Assembly: GCF_001189845.1 (NCBI RefSeq)
Contig: NZ_LFLZ01000030.1
Coordinates: 37,644-101,643, forward strand
Source: Bradyrhizobium tropiciagri
Lineage (GTDB): Bacteria; Pseudomonadota; Alphaproteobacteria; Rhizobiales; Xanthobacteraceae
Reading direction: 5' to 3'
Length of the DNA: 64,000 nucleotides
Made by a program: the position numbers and the translations under genes. The notes under the pieces were generated by a model. It did no database searches. It was not told the DNA's origin and saw only the letters and a program-made list of their open reading frames with translations. Below are positions 27,789-38,294 of the stretch, in pieces; position 1 is the stretch's first letter, and each line of letters starts with the position of its first letter.

Positions 27789-28666
27789 CGAGAGGATCTT
27801 ACATAAGATCGTCGTCTAGACTATTTAGCGCCGCTCTTCGGAAAATGTTGCGTTACTAAGCGGCCTATTGCGGCCGCAGCCCGTAGAGAGCCTGCTGGCT
27901 TCGAGTCCGTCTAGAGTGCAGCCGCATCGCCGGGCTTAGTGCCTACTGAGCAGCCGATCCGGTGCGCAATGAAATGGCTCGCATCCGGTGATGGGCTGCG
28001 TCGGATCAGACCAAAGTCCGCCTGGCCGCCGTTAGGCTGCCGGGCGTTTCGCATGAGTATCTGGGCGGCTTGGCTGTGGAGGTCTTGTACACCATCTAAC
28101 ATGCGCAGGAGTTGGGGAGGGTCGAGGAGGCCACCATAAGGGGTGGTCTGAAGAAAAGCGCGGAGCGATGCCAGGCACCATAGACAAGCAGGGCAAAAAT
28201 ATGCCGACTGGCGCCGTAGCCGAAGGAGCTCGCGCAGAGCTTTCGCGCGCCAATCAATATCGCCCAAAACACGCATGATTTCTCACGATGGCCCCACAGA
28301 GAGCTTCTGAGTTGAACGAAGTTCTTTTGTTGCGCCAGGCGGTATGTCGCAATCGCATTTAGCTGCTACGAATCTGAGCGAAGAAGCGCTTGAGCTTGTC
28401 GAATAACTTCTGCGCAAAGTCACCTGAAGTGCCAAAAAGCAGAGACGAGCGGGGTCTAGAGGTGCCAAGTATACCGACCCTTGGTGGCAACGTCGTTCTG
28501 ACCGGCCTGATGCCTGGTGGACAGCTCACGGGCGAAGAAGGCAATACGACATCGACTGCCGCTGGTGCCACCTGATTTCGGAGAGCCCGCTTCAATAAGA
28601 TCGCGCCGAGCTCGCGACCGGATCTCAACATTCAGGGCTGAAATGACTCGCCGCCGGCTGATCGTT
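27789..28666. other. Gap, no gene recognised
   Basis: About 880 bases downstream of the nopP remnant and downstream (3') of the receiver gene. Frames at 27911-28276 (minus) and 28359-28631 (minus) have no motifs I recognise. The second of these is Ser/Pro/Arg-rich and looks non-coding. Confidence 0.4.
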
Positions 28667-29101
28667 TCAAGTGCGTCCTCCGTTGCGGTTTTCCTTCAGT
28701 GCGGCATCGAGATGCTCGATCAGTGCATGTCCGGCGAAGGGCTTGGCCAAGAAGCCAATCGCTCCTGCGCTCAAGGCTGAGGCGCGCGCGCGGTCGTTCG
28801 GGAAGGCAGTAATGAAAATGAACGGCACCCCGTAACCGCGGGTCCGCATTTCCGCCAGCAGGTCCAAGCCGCTCATAACCGGCATCTGCACGTCCGTAAT
28901 TACGCAAGAGGTCTCGTTCAACCGCGGCGATCTCAAAAAATCCTCCGCCGATGTAAATGTTTGAACGATGTAGCCGCGCGATTTCAATAGGTTCTCCGTC
29001 GCCGCACGGACAGATGCGTCGTCGTCAACGACAGAAATCAAAGGCGTGGACAAGACGATTCCTCCTGGCGCGGGACTAACGGCTGCCGAGGCATTAGCCA
29101 C
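28667..29101 (-). CDS. Single-domain response regulator (CheY/FixJ-type receiver only)
   Basis: The 144-residue protein is a lone receiver domain: the acidic pair in LISVVDDDASVRAATENLL, the phospho-acceptor Asp in CVITDVQMPVMSGLDLL (about residue 70), the Thr/Ser switch in FIFITAF and the conserved Lys in GFLAKPF (about 120). There is no output domain. It lies 45 bases after nodW on the same strand, so it is probably co-transcribed with nodV-nodW and may compete for NodV phosphate. The start may be ATG 29101 or a TTG about 16 codons later, directly before STPLISVV. Confidence 0.85.
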   Translation of the reverse strand: MANASAAVSPAPGGIVLSTPLISVVDDDASVRAATENLLKSRGYIVQTFTSAEDFLRSPRLNETSCVITDVQMPVMSGLDLLAEMRTRGYGVPFIFITAFPNDRARASALSAGAIGFLAKPFAGHALIEHLDAALKENRNGGRT

Positions 29102-29146
29102 CCTGGGCGAAAAGTGGGCTCGAGTGACGAAATTGTAAAATCATAC

Positions 29147-29818
29147 TTAGGTTTGTTCAGAACGATTGGCGCCGATCCCCAAAGTCTCAGCCATTCTGAT
29201 CAGATCGGCCAGCGAGCGGGCACGCATCTTTCTCATTACGTGTCCCCGGTAGATCTTGACCGTAATCTCGGCGAGCCCAAGCTCAGCGGCGACCTGCTTG
29301 TTCATCAGGCCGGAAGCGACCAGCTTCATCACCGCCTGTTCGCGCGGGCTCAGGGTCTCAAATAGGGACTGCAGGTTCGCGACGGTTTGCTGGGCTTCCC
29401 GTCTTTTGCGGTCGCGCTCGGTCGCGGCGATCACCGCGTCAAGCAATTCCTGATCGCGAAACGGTTTGGTAAGAAAATCGACCGCGCCTCCTTTCATCGC
29501 CCTGACGCTCATGGGAATGTCGCCATGGCCGGTAATGAAAATGATCGGAATATGTATGTTCGACTTCGCCAGCTCGGTTTGGAACTCCAGGCCGCTCAAG
29601 CCTGGGAGCCGGACATCAAGAACCAGGCAGCTAACAACATCCGGAAGTGCGCTCTGCAGCATTTCGCGGGCCGATCCAAATGCAACGACGTCCAAACCTA
29701 CCGATTGAAAAAGGTTGGTGAGCGACCGACGCATGGAGATATCGTCCTCGACGACGAAGACGATCGCCTTTGTCGAAGCCTCGGGATTGCTGCTTGGAGA
29801 GTCAAAGCGTTGCGTCAT
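29147..29818 (-). CDS. nodW: Two-component response regulator NodW (FixJ/LuxR type)
   Basis: The 223-residue regulator has an N-terminal receiver (VFVVEDDISMRRSL; phospho-Asp in CLVLDVRLPGLSG near residue 68; Lys in VDFLTKPFRD) and a C-terminal LuxR-type helix-turn-helix (TLSPREQAVMKLVASGLMNKQVAAEL). In Bradyrhizobium japonicum NodW is phosphorylated by NodV in response to isoflavones and activates nod genes; this match is made on architecture, neighbour and size. Its ATG overlaps the nodV stop by 4 bases (ATGA), indicating translational coupling. Paralogous FixJ or NwsB-type regulators look alike, so the exact name is likely but not certain. Confidence 0.82.
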   Translation of the reverse strand: MTQRFDSPSSNPEASTKAIVFVVEDDISMRRSLTNLFQSVGLDVVAFGSAREMLQSALPDVVSCLVLDVRLPGLSGLEFQTELAKSNIHIPIIFITGHGDIPMSVRAMKGGAVDFLTKPFRDQELLDAVIAATERDRKRREAQQTVANLQSLFETLSPREQAVMKLVASGLMNKQVAAELGLAEITVKIYRGHVMRKMRARSLADLIRMAETLGIGANRSEQT

Positions 29819-32526
29819 GAGACGATCTCCTCATGCAACGGCAGGGCAAACTGGAATGTCACGCCCGGCTCCTGCTTGCGCACCACGGACAGCCGTCCTC
29901 CGTGAGCCTCAACGATCGACCGGCAGATCGAAAGACCCATTCCAAGGCCGCTGGATTTCGTGGTGAAGAAAGGCTCTAGCACGCGGTCCGCATCATTCTC
30001 GGCGATCCCGACGCCCCAATCTGTCACGGCCACCTGCACGTGCCCCATATCGTCCATGGACGACTGAATCAGCAACTCACGCTTTCGGTCCCTGACTGCG
30101 TCCATGGCTTCGATCCCGTTCATCACCAGATTGATGATCACTTGCTGCAGCTGAATCCGGTCACCGAGAATCGTAGGGAGAGCTGCCGTCAGCTCGGTTC
30201 TTAACGCCACCTGGTGGCTCACCAGCTCTCGTGTCACTAGCGCAATGACGTCCCTAACGATCTCATTGATATCGAGCGGCACCCTCTCGATCTCGCCCTT
30301 CTTCGCAAGTGTGCGCACCCGACGGATCACTTCGCTTGCCCGTATTGCGTCTTCGATGATCCACTCAACCGAAGAGCGCGCCGCCGATAGATCAGGAGTT
30401 TCGCGGCCCATCCAACCGAGGCACGCGTCAGCGTTGCTGATAATAGCGCCGAGTGGTTGGTTGATTTCATGGGCAATGGAGGTTGTCAGCTCTCCTAACG
30501 TCGTCACACGTGTTACATGCGCAAGTTCCGCCTGTGCCTTCCGCAACTGTTGTTCGGCTTGATCTGCGCGAATAATAGCGGTGATGTCGGTGCTGACGCC
30601 GCGGTAGCCAAGGAACTTGCCGTTCGCATCAAAAAAGGGCTTGCCGCTCGTCCGAACGTAGATCGGACATCCGGTCCGGTTGACAGTACGGTAGACGAGA
30701 TCCCGGAACGGCAGATGCGCCTCCAGTGTGGCCCGGTGCTTCCGCCACTTCTCAGGTTCCTCTTCCACATCGCACGCAATGTCCCAGCGGAGCAGGCCCA
30801 TCAATCCTGTCGCTAAGATTCCCGCAGCGCTGGTGTGCTCGGACAAGTGCGTAACCTGGTGATCCGGCCCAGTCTCCCAGAGCCAATCGGAAGCCGTCTC
30901 GGCGTAATCGCGAAAGCGTTGCTCGCTTTCGCGCAGCGCAGCCAGTGTGTTTTCCAGGCGCTCTCTAGCGGCGTATTGCTCGGTCACATCCATATGCGTT
31001 CCGATCAGTTCGCTCACGCGGCCATCGTTGCCGACCACAATATGCGCAACGGAGTGTATGCGCCTTATCCCGCCGTCTTTTAGAAGAATTCGAAAATCAT
31101 GCTCGAAGCGATCTTCCCTGAGCTCGATAGCCTGGCGGTGCACCTCCTGGAGCCCGGGGAGGTCGTCTGGATGGATGCGCGAGCGAATGGTCTCTATTGA
31201 TACAGTCTCTTGCGGATCAAACTCAAACAGACGATCGAGCTCGGCGGAGCGATACACAAAATCGAGCCCGCGAAAGTCCCAGGACCAACTGCCCGTGTGA
31301 CTGAGATGCTGGGCTTCGGCGAGATAGGCCTCACTGCGGCGCAGCTTCTGCTCTGATTGCCGCTCGGCGGTAACATCCGTCGCTGCTCCGACAAACTCAA
31401 TATCACCGCTGGCGGTTCTCGTGGCTCGTGCCCGCGCATGGATGTGCTTCACCGAGCCGTCCGGCAGCAGCAGCCGGTATTCATGTTCGAAATCCTTCGG
31501 ATCTCGCATCACCCGATCAATGACCTCTTGAACCGAAGCCCTATCATCTGGATGGGTGCGCTCGACGACGAGGTGCGGCGACGGAACGGTCTGCGGGTCC
31601 AACTCAAATATTCTAAACGTCTCCTTTGACCAGAAGACCTCGCCGGTGACGACGTTCCAGCCAAAGCTGCCCGTATTGCTCAGCTCCTGCGCCTGGGCCA
31701 AATGTGCTTCGCTCCGTTGCAGGGCAAACTCGGTCCGCTTCCGTTCCGTGATATCTTCGCAGGATATCAGAACAATGGGCCGGTCATCAGCCCAGAGCAT
31801 GGCTTTGGCATTTTCACGTACCCACAGTACCGAGCCATCGTTCCTGACTTTCCGGGCCTCCCAGGTCCGCGATTGACCGATATCTTCAAGGCAGGCGCGA
31901 ATGCGTTCGCGAGCTAACTCGCGATCCTCCTCCAGAAAGACTCCCAGGATGGAATGGCCGATCAGTTCGGAACGCGCATAGCCGAGCTGTGCCGCGCCGA
32001 ACGTATTGGTATTGAGAACGGTACCGGCTTCGTCGACCATGACGTACATGGCCGGATTGTGTTCAAAGATTGCTTGCCAGCGTTTCTCGCGGTCCTCCAA
32101 ATCGGCCGCGCTGATCCGGAGTTTGGCTGCGGCCTCACGCGCGGCTTGGCTTTCTTGGCGGACTTTTCCCATCAGGTGCGTTCCAATGATCGAGACAATG
32201 AAGAACGCAACGACCACCGGAAGATCTTGTGGGTCATCGATCCGCAGACTGAACGCTGGCGGCGCAAAGTAGTAAGCCAGAGCTACGATGGCCACGACAC
32301 AAAGCGCGGATGACGCGATGAGGCTGCCCATCAACGAAAACAGCAATACGACTAACAAATAGGCGAACGCCGTCGCAGCGAACTGCGCGTGAAGGTACAA
32401 GCAAGCCAGCGTTACCACGGCCAACGTTATGCTGCCGAAGGTAAACTGAGGGGCTGAAACTTTCAAACTGCTGATCTGGCTACGCATTTTTATATCGTCC
32501 GGCCTTTTCTCCGGCGGGAGAGCCAT
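29815..32526 (-). CDS. nodV: Hybrid-less PAS sensor histidine kinase NodV
   Basis: The 903-residue kinase has an N-terminal membrane part of about four helices (residues 25-125, DUF4118-like) and then four PAS/PAC units (about 150-270, 275-395, 400-520, 535-660). The PAC ends are visible as EDITERKR, TDVTAERQ, MDVTEQY and STDITAI. The HisKA box is TTSIAHEINQPLGAIISNAD (phospho-His near 690), followed by an ATPase domain (INLVMNGIEAM, DWGVGIAEND, EPFFTTKSSGLGMGLSI). The size and the coupled nodW fit B. japonicum NodV (about 890 residues), the isoflavone-responsive sensor. MRSQISSLK at residue 14 is a possible later start. Confidence 0.82.
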   Translation of the reverse strand: MALPPEKRPDDIKMRSQISSLKVSAPQFTFGSITLAVVTLACLYLHAQFAATAFAYLLVVLLFSLMGSLIASSALCVVAIVALAYYFAPPAFSLRIDDPQDLPVVVAFFIVSIIGTHLMGKVRQESQAAREAAAKLRISAADLEDREKRWQAIFEHNPAMYVMVDEAGTVLNTNTFGAAQLGYARSELIGHSILGVFLEEDRELARERIRACLEDIGQSRTWEARKVRNDGSVLWVRENAKAMLWADDRPIVLISCEDITERKRTEFALQRSEAHLAQAQELSNTGSFGWNVVTGEVFWSKETFRIFELDPQTVPSPHLVVERTHPDDRASVQEVIDRVMRDPKDFEHEYRLLLPDGSVKHIHARARATRTASGDIEFVGAATDVTAERQSEQKLRRSEAYLAEAQHLSHTGSWSWDFRGLDFVYRSAELDRLFEFDPQETVSIETIRSRIHPDDLPGLQEVHRQAIELREDRFEHDFRILLKDGGIRRIHSVAHIVVGNDGRVSELIGTHMDVTEQYAARERLENTLAALRESEQRFRDYAETASDWLWETGPDHQVTHLSEHTSAAGILATGLMGLLRWDIACDVEEEPEKWRKHRATLEAHLPFRDLVYRTVNRTGCPIYVRTSGKPFFDANGKFLGYRGVSTDITAIIRADQAEQQLRKAQAELAHVTRVTTLGELTTSIAHEINQPLGAIISNADACLGWMGRETPDLSAARSSVEWIIEDAIRASEVIRRVRTLAKKGEIERVPLDINEIVRDVIALVTRELVSHQVALRTELTAALPTILGDRIQLQQVIINLVMNGIEAMDAVRDRKRELLIQSSMDDMGHVQVAVTDWGVGIAENDADRVLEPFFTTKSSGLGMGLSICRSIVEAHGGRLSVVRKQEPGVTFQFALPLHEEIVS

Positions 32527-33567
32527 AACATTTTAGGCAAAAATGAGGCAATCCTTTCCGTGCCGACAGACGCTCGTACGCGGTTCCGAGATTGATTGCC
32601 TTCTGTTGAACTCAGCACGCGCCGAAGGAAGACGCATTACAAACGTACGTATAGTTGTCCTAAACCTTTCAATATTGCATCCTGACCTCTGTACAATCGA
32701 GGCTGGGTTGTCTGCTTTCCTCCGCCGCCGGTGACCTCGGGGCAGGCATTCGAGGCTGCGGCCGAGGACCGCCGCCGCGATCCAGTGGCACCCACGACGA
32801 GGACAAGGACTTCAGTTCAGCCAGACGTCGCGGCTGAAAAAGCAGGCCCCTCGTCGAACCCGGAAAGGGCAGGTGCAACCTGCGGGACCACGCATCTCGC
32901 GATCGATCATGCGGAAGGAAGCGCAATGTAATGTGCCGAGATAGCAAGGCGAAGTTATGCAACTGCTATCTATGCCTCGCGGCCATGTCCGCCCAGGCTC
33001 GGTGCCGACGAGCCGTCAGCCGGAATCCAGGGCGGGTATATGAGGGCCGAGCCGACACTTGCTTCAGCGAGCTGCCTCGTCTCAGTCAAGGTGCCAATCT
33101 AGTCCACGCTGATCACATCCATCGCGATCTGATACGCACCTTAGTACTGAGTTGCACGGAAGACGCTACCGCCTCGTCGGCCGGGCGAGGCAAGTGTGTT
33201 GACCACGCACATGGGCATTTGTGGGCAGGCCAACACCTTGGTCCGTCACGCTGGATACGTTCTTTCGCAGTCTTACTGTCTGGCTCGGCAATGTTGCACA
33301 GGCGCTCGGCTGGCCAGAGGCCTGACCTCGAAAGACCACGCTTGAAAATGACTTTCTAAAACTGCAGCTCCTTATCGCGTACGGTAACCCCTCACAGGCG
33401 ACTGCCGGGGGCGTGACGCGGAGCAAGAGCTGCGTTCCCGGGATGCCGTGGGAGAAAGCTCCGATTCGCAGATCAGGCACGGTGCCGACTTGAACTACGA
33501 AGAATCGTGAATGCGGTTGCGCTTGGATTCGACGCGTCTTGCAATGACGGCGACCAAGATCCGCGGC
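32527..33567. other. Intergenic region between nodV and dctA
   Basis: About 1 kb containing the nodV promoter region on one side and the 3' flank of dctA on the other. Short frames on both strands have no recognisable motifs. No nod box, sigma-54 site or terminator was convincing. Confidence 0.4.
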
Positions 33568-34872
33568 CTACCTCCCTGTGTCGACAGTGGTGGGCCGGTC
33601 GAGCCGAGCGTGCAACGTCGCGTGCTCTAGTTCGCCTTCCCACCAGGATACGAACACGGCTGCAATGCCATTGCCAGTGATGTTGGTAAGGGCGCGTACT
33701 TCGCTCATGAACTTGTCGATCGAGAACACGATTGCCATACCCGGTACCAGCGCTGGGTTGACGACCGACAATGTTGCGGCGAGCGTGATGAAGCCCGCGC
33801 CGGTGACGCCGCTTGCCCCCTTGGAGGTCAGCATTGCCACGAGCAAGATCGTGAGCTGTTGGCCAAAGGTGAGATCGACTCCGAGCGCTTGGGCAATGAA
33901 CAATGTAGCAAGCGTCATATAGATGTTGGTGCCATCGAGGTTGAAGGAGTACCCAGTTGGGACCACTAGGCCGACCACGGGCTTGGAGCAGCCCAGTCGC
34001 TCAAGTTTCTCCATCAATTGCGGCAGCGCGCTTTCCGAGGAGGAAGTGCCGAGCACGATCAAAAGCTCGTCCTTGATATAGACAATGAACTTGAAAATCG
34101 AAAAGCCGATGATGCGTGCGATAACGCCGAGCACCACCACAACAAAAAGCGCAGCCGTCACGTAAAATAGCGCGATCAGACCGATCAGATTACCGAGCGC
34201 TGCCGGCCCGAACTTGCCAATCGTGAAGGCCATGGCGCCGAAGGCCCCGATGGGGGCCGCTTTCATGATGATGGCGATTACGCCGAACACCGCGCGCGCG
34301 ACGTCGTCAATCATGCCGCGCAACCGCTCCCCGCGTTCTCCTAGCGCCATCAGAGAAAAACCGAACAGGATCGCGAACAGGAGTACCTGCAAAACATCGC
34401 CGCGAGCGAACGCGCCGACAACGGTATCGGGAATGATGTTGAGGATGAAATCGACGCTCTTGGACGCTTCCGCTTGCTTGACGTAATTGGCGACCGCTGC
34501 CGCGTCCGGCTTGAGTGCAAGGCCACGACCGATTTGGATCAGATTACCCATAATAAGGCCCAATAGCAGCGCAAAGCTGGAGACGATCTCGAAATAGACC
34601 AATGCCTTGACGCCGACGCGACCGACTTTCTTTGCATCCTGAATGTGCGCGATGCCGGATGCGACGGTGCAGAAGATGATCGGTGCGATCACCATCTTGA
34701 TGAGTTTGATGAATCCGTCACCGAGCGCCTTGATCCAATCGTTGGTCGCGACAGATGGCCACAGCCAACCGACCAAGGCACCAACCACGATGGCGATCAA
34801 CACCTGGATGTAGAGGATCTTATACCAAGTCTGCGACGCGCGCGCGGGTGCCGCGGTTGCCATGGTGGTCAT
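33568..34872 (-). CDS. dctA: C4-dicarboxylate:cation symporter DctA
   Basis: The 434-residue inner-membrane transporter belongs to the glutamate/dicarboxylate symporter family. It shows the helical-hairpin signature TSSSESALPQLMEKLE, the GYSFNLDGTNIYMTLA motif of TM7 and the SKGASGVTGAGFITLAATL hairpin near residue 350. DctA imports succinate, malate and fumarate, the carbon supplied by the plant to bacteroids. ATG 34872 has GGAAGGAAG a few bases upstream; MATAAPARAS three codons later is an alternative. No dctBD genes are next to it, and I saw no GG-N10-GC promoter in the 200 bases upstream, so its regulation is unclear. Confidence 0.92.
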   Translation of the reverse strand: MTTMATAAPARASQTWYKILYIQVLIAIVVGALVGWLWPSVATNDWIKALGDGFIKLIKMVIAPIIFCTVASGIAHIQDAKKVGRVGVKALVYFEIVSSFALLLGLIMGNLIQIGRGLALKPDAAAVANYVKQAEASKSVDFILNIIPDTVVGAFARGDVLQVLLFAILFGFSLMALGERGERLRGMIDDVARAVFGVIAIIMKAAPIGAFGAMAFTIGKFGPAALGNLIGLIALFYVTAALFVVVVLGVIARIIGFSIFKFIVYIKDELLIVLGTSSSESALPQLMEKLERLGCSKPVVGLVVPTGYSFNLDGTNIYMTLATLFIAQALGVDLTFGQQLTILLVAMLTSKGASGVTGAGFITLAATLSVVNPALVPGMAIVFSIDKFMSEVRALTNITGNGIAAVFVSWWEGELEHATLHARLDRPTTVDTGR

Positions 34873-36367
34873 GACGCTTCCTTCCCGAATATACTCGAAT
34901 GCAAGCCGCCGCGTCGTTGAGAGGCGACAGCATCATGCGAGGCTCGTTGTTTTAGCCGTGTCCGATTGAGGACGATCCGCGAGGCGGCGCGTCATCCCAA
35001 AGGCAGGCGTCCAGTTACGTTATCTTTTTTCGCTAAGCAAGATATGCACCAGATGCCCGATCTGCGGCCAATCAAGTGTTCGCGGATAAACTCGCCATTG
35101 GCTCGATCCAAATGCTCGCACCGCGGTCGCAAGCCCGAACATGACGTGGCGGCATAATACGCATCTTTGGTCGGCTGGGCGTAGTGTGGGCACTTCTCGA
35201 CCTAGAAGCCTAGGGTGATCGGTATGCGCTGACTGATAAGATTGATGCAACACTGCGTGAGATTGGTAAAATCGATAGTTTCGATCGTAGGCATTCACGC
35301 AATGGATGTCTGGCACATCGAAGATCTAGAACCCGATTGCCTGCAAATTCTGAGATGGAAGCGCTGCATTTTCGCTAGCGGCAAAGCATGTCCGTTCGCG
35401 GGGCATTTGTCTCCAGGTGATGTGACCGCACAGTTCAGCAGAAGGCGGACATCTGCTTGTGCGTACAAGAGCTCGCAGAGGTCTTCCAAGAAGAAGCAAT
35501 CTTATGACCCTTGAAGTCCTTCCGTCTGTTGCCGATTTCAGTGGCAACGTGGCACCTCAAGACGGACTACCGTCGCCGCTGCTCGGCCTCGCGGTTGGCC
35601 AGGGGTGGCGCCACCGGCGTTGACATAGGGGCTTCAAATCGAATGAGAACACCGCACATGCTGCGAAAGCCCCCGCATGTAGGCGCGCGCTACAGAACCG
35701 AATCGTCGTTCGATGAGAATCTCCGAGCACGGGCGCATGCAGCGCGGCTGATGCAGAGGCGCGCTTCGGCAAATTGGCGGAGGCCATTACCGACTGTCGC
35801 GGCCGGATCGCACGGACCAATGGCGCCTTCAGCTTGGGTGTCGAATGTCGCCCATCGGATTTTGCTATCGCTTCGGGGCGCGCTTCTGCATGATGTCGGC
35901 ATTAATTCGGCATTAATAAAGTGCTGCCATTCGCGCTGCCCATTTCACCTGGAGGTATCAAGCTCGATCCGATCTCGGGCTATCGCGCGGCTGCTGCGCA
36001 CGCTGGAGGTTGCGCTTATCTGGAGCCGCACGCTTGAGAAGCGCCGTGCATATGGCGCAGGGCTGCCAAAGATCGCGGGCGCGACGCACTAGATGATTGG
36101 AGAGTGCGGGCCGGTCTCGGCACTATGGCCTCCACGTCCGATCCCGGCAAAGGGGGAGGGCTGTGCTGCCGGCCAGGCAGTGCCCCGTGCTGAGAGCCCG
36201 ATCAGGTTAGGGACCCAGCAGATCGCCATATGAGGTCAGCGCAGATTCTGGGGCGAGATGCGGTCGGGCATGCGCGCCGGCGAGGTCGAACTCAGCGGCT
36301 ACTGCCGTTTTGCCGCGCGCTAACCCAAGCTGATGCTTGGCGGGCGAGATCGATTTAGGACCTTTTC
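34873..36367. other. Long gap, no gene recognised
   Basis: About 1.5 kb between the divergently oriented dctA and the oxygenase operon. A plus frame through 35760-36000 contains FGKLAEAITDCRGRIARTNG and SPGGIKLDPISGYRAAAAHA broken by stops, which may be a decayed gene of unknown family. Nothing else is supported. Confidence 0.4.
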
Positions 36368-36375
36368 TGTATACA
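36368..36375. promoter_or_regulatory. Distal GntR-type operator palindrome TGTATACA
   Basis: TGTATACA (36368-36375) is a perfect palindrome that fits the GT-AC-centred operator pattern of GntR/FCD regulators. A second copy lies 73 bases downstream, about seven helical turns, and both precede an operon containing a GntR/FCD gene. Confidence 0.45.
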
Positions 36376-36440
36376 CATTTTCTAGGCCTGCCACTCAGTT
36401 ATGCATTTGCGGCCACACTTCAACCGAAGTTACCGGATAT

Positions 36441-36448
36441 TGTATACA
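36441..36448. promoter_or_regulatory. Proximal GntR-type operator palindrome TGTATACA
   Basis: The second perfect TGTATACA (36441-36448) lies 31 bases before the oxygenase start, where a bound repressor would cover the promoter. Together with the 36368 copy it suggests autoregulation by the operon's own GntR protein. Confidence 0.45.
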
Positions 36449-36478
36449 TGTAGTGTCCAAAGTTGAAGGGGTTGATAC

Positions 36479-37528
36479 GTGAGCCGGTGCTTTCCGATGA
36501 ATGTCTGGTACGCAGCCGCTTGGGATGCCGAGGTGAAACAGGCCTTGTTGCCGCGCACGATCTGCGGCAGGCACGTGGTGATGTATCGGCGCACCAATGG
36601 CGAAGTGGTAGCGCTCGAGGACGCCTGTTGGCATCGACTAGTGCCTCTCTCAAAAGGCCGCCTTGAGGGCGACAGCGTTGTCTGCGGCTATCATGGTCTG
36701 AAATTCAACGCGCAGGGCCGCTGCACCTTCATGCCCTCGCAGGAAACGATCAATCCCTCCGCCTGTGTGCGTGCCTATCCCGTCGTCGAGCGCCATCGCT
36801 TCGTCTGGCTATGGATGGGTGATCCGGCGCTAGCCGACCCGGCCTTGGTGCCGGACATGCACTGGAACGATGATCCCGCTTGGGCCGGCGATGGTGATAC
36901 CATTCATCTGAAATGCGATTATCGTCTGGTTATCGACAATCTCATGGACCTGACGCACGAAACTTTTGTGCACGGCGCCAGTATCGGCAATGACGCCATC
37001 GCGGAAGCGCCGTTTGACGTCACTCATGGGGAGAAGACCGCCACCGTAACGCGTTGGATGAAGGGGATTACCGCGCCGCCATTTTGGGCCAAGCAGTTGC
37101 AAAAACCCGGTCCGGTAGACCGCTGGCAAATCATTCGTTTCGAAGCCCCGTGCACGATCAATATCGACGTCGGTGTAGCGCCCACTGGAACCGGCGCGCC
37201 CGAAGGCAATCGCGCTGCCGGCGTCAATGGTCTTGTGCTCAACACGATCACGCCCGAAACGGAAACGAGCTGCCATTATTTCTGGGTATTTGTGCGCAAT
37301 TATCGCTTAAACGAACAGCGCCTGACCACCGAGCTCCGCCAAGGCGTTTCTGGCATCTTCCGTGAGGACGAGGTCATCCTCGAGGCGCAGCAGCGCGCGA
37401 TTGACGAAAATCCTGACCGCGCCTTTTACAATCTTAATATCGATGCGGGCGCGATGTGGGCCCGCCGCCTGGTAGACCGGATGATCGACGCCGAGAATCC
37501 ATCGCACAGTCGGCAGGCCGCGGAGTAG
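36479..37528 (+). CDS. Rieske non-heme iron oxygenase, VanA-type (aromatic O-demethylase oxygenase)
   Basis: The 349-residue oxygenase subunit carries the Rieske [2Fe-2S] motif C-x-H near residue 43 (DACWHRLVPLSKG) and C-x2-H (VVCGYHGLKF) about 18 residues later. The mononuclear iron site follows in DNLMDLTHETFVHG (about residue 160). Length and motifs match vanillate O-demethylase oxygenases, which oxidatively remove methyl groups from methoxylated aromatics. GTG 36479 gives the CFPMNVWYAAAW start typical of the family; ATG 36497 would remove six residues. The reductase encoded at 38295 would supply electrons. The real substrate could be vanillate or another plant phenolic. Confidence 0.87.
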   Translation: MSRCFPMNVWYAAAWDAEVKQALLPRTICGRHVVMYRRTNGEVVALEDACWHRLVPLSKGRLEGDSVVCGYHGLKFNAQGRCTFMPSQETINPSACVRAYPVVERHRFVWLWMGDPALADPALVPDMHWNDDPAWAGDGDTIHLKCDYRLVIDNLMDLTHETFVHGASIGNDAIAEAPFDVTHGEKTATVTRWMKGITAPPFWAKQLQKPGPVDRWQIIRFEAPCTINIDVGVAPTGTGAPEGNRAAGVNGLVLNTITPETETSCHYFWVFVRNYRLNEQRLTTELRQGVSGIFREDEVILEAQQRAIDENPDRAFYNLNIDAGAMWARRLVDRMIDAENPSHSRQAAE

Positions 37529-37531
37529 GGC

Positions 37532-38284
37532 ATGGCCGAGCGCGAAAGCGATCGCTCCGTCTCACAAACTGTACGTGCCCAGCTCAGCTTGCGCGATCTG
37601 ATCCTGTCCGGCGACTTGCGGCCGGGCGAGCGGATCTCCGAATTGCAGGCTGTTGAGACGACCGGCGCTTCGCGCACCCCGGTGCGAATGGCATTGGTCC
37701 GCCTGGAGGAGGAGGGACTTCTGGAAGCGATTCCTTCTGGCGGCTTCATGGTGAAGACGTTCTCCGAGCGAGATGTCATGGATTCGATTGAGCTGCGTGG
37801 CACGCTCGAAGGTCTCGCCGCTCGTTTTGCAGCCGAGCGCGGTGCTTCGTCGCGCGATCTCGAGCCCCTGAAACGATGCCTTGACGAGATCGACGGCGTG
37901 GTGCGGCAGGATCCAATCTCTGTGGACGCTTTCTCCTCCTACGTCGCACTCAATGCGCGCCTTCACGCCATGTTGACCGAATTGTCGCGTAGCCCGCCCT
38001 TGATCCGGCAGGTGGATCGCGCCTCCGCGCTGCCCTTTGCCTCCCCAAGCGGCTTTGTGATGACCCAATCGACACTGCCGGACGCGCGCGACACGCTCAT
38101 GATTGCGCAAGATCAACACCGCGTCGTGATCGACGCAATCGAAAACCGCGAAGGTGCGCGCGCTGAGGCGATCATGCGCGAGCATGCGCGAGTGGCTGCG
38201 CGCAATTTGCGCTTGGTGCTCCAGAACAAGACGCATTTTGACCTACTGCCGGGGCTGGCGCTTATCAGGATGGCAGGCGAGTAA
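37532..38284 (+). CDS. GntR-family transcriptional regulator, FCD subfamily (VanR-like)
   Basis: The 250-residue protein has an N-terminal winged helix (LRDLILSGDLRPGERISELQAVETTGASRTPVRMALVRLEEEGLLE, residues 15-65) and a C-terminal all-helical FCD ligand domain (residues 85-230) with the Asp/His metal-ligand pattern including ENREGARAEAIMREH. FCD regulators generally repress catabolic operons until bound by a carboxylate ligand. It starts 3 bases after the oxygenase stop and is followed by the reductase 10 bases on, so the regulator sits inside the operon. The paired TGTATACA palindromes upstream are its likely operators. Confidence 0.88.
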   Translation: MAERESDRSVSQTVRAQLSLRDLILSGDLRPGERISELQAVETTGASRTPVRMALVRLEEEGLLEAIPSGGFMVKTFSERDVMDSIELRGTLEGLAARFAAERGASSRDLEPLKRCLDEIDGVVRQDPISVDAFSSYVALNARLHAMLTELSRSPPLIRQVDRASALPFASPSGFVMTQSTLPDARDTLMIAQDQHRVVIDAIENREGARAEAIMREHARVAARNLRLVLQNKTHFDLLPGLALIRMAGE

Positions 38285-38294
38285 AGGAATCTGC

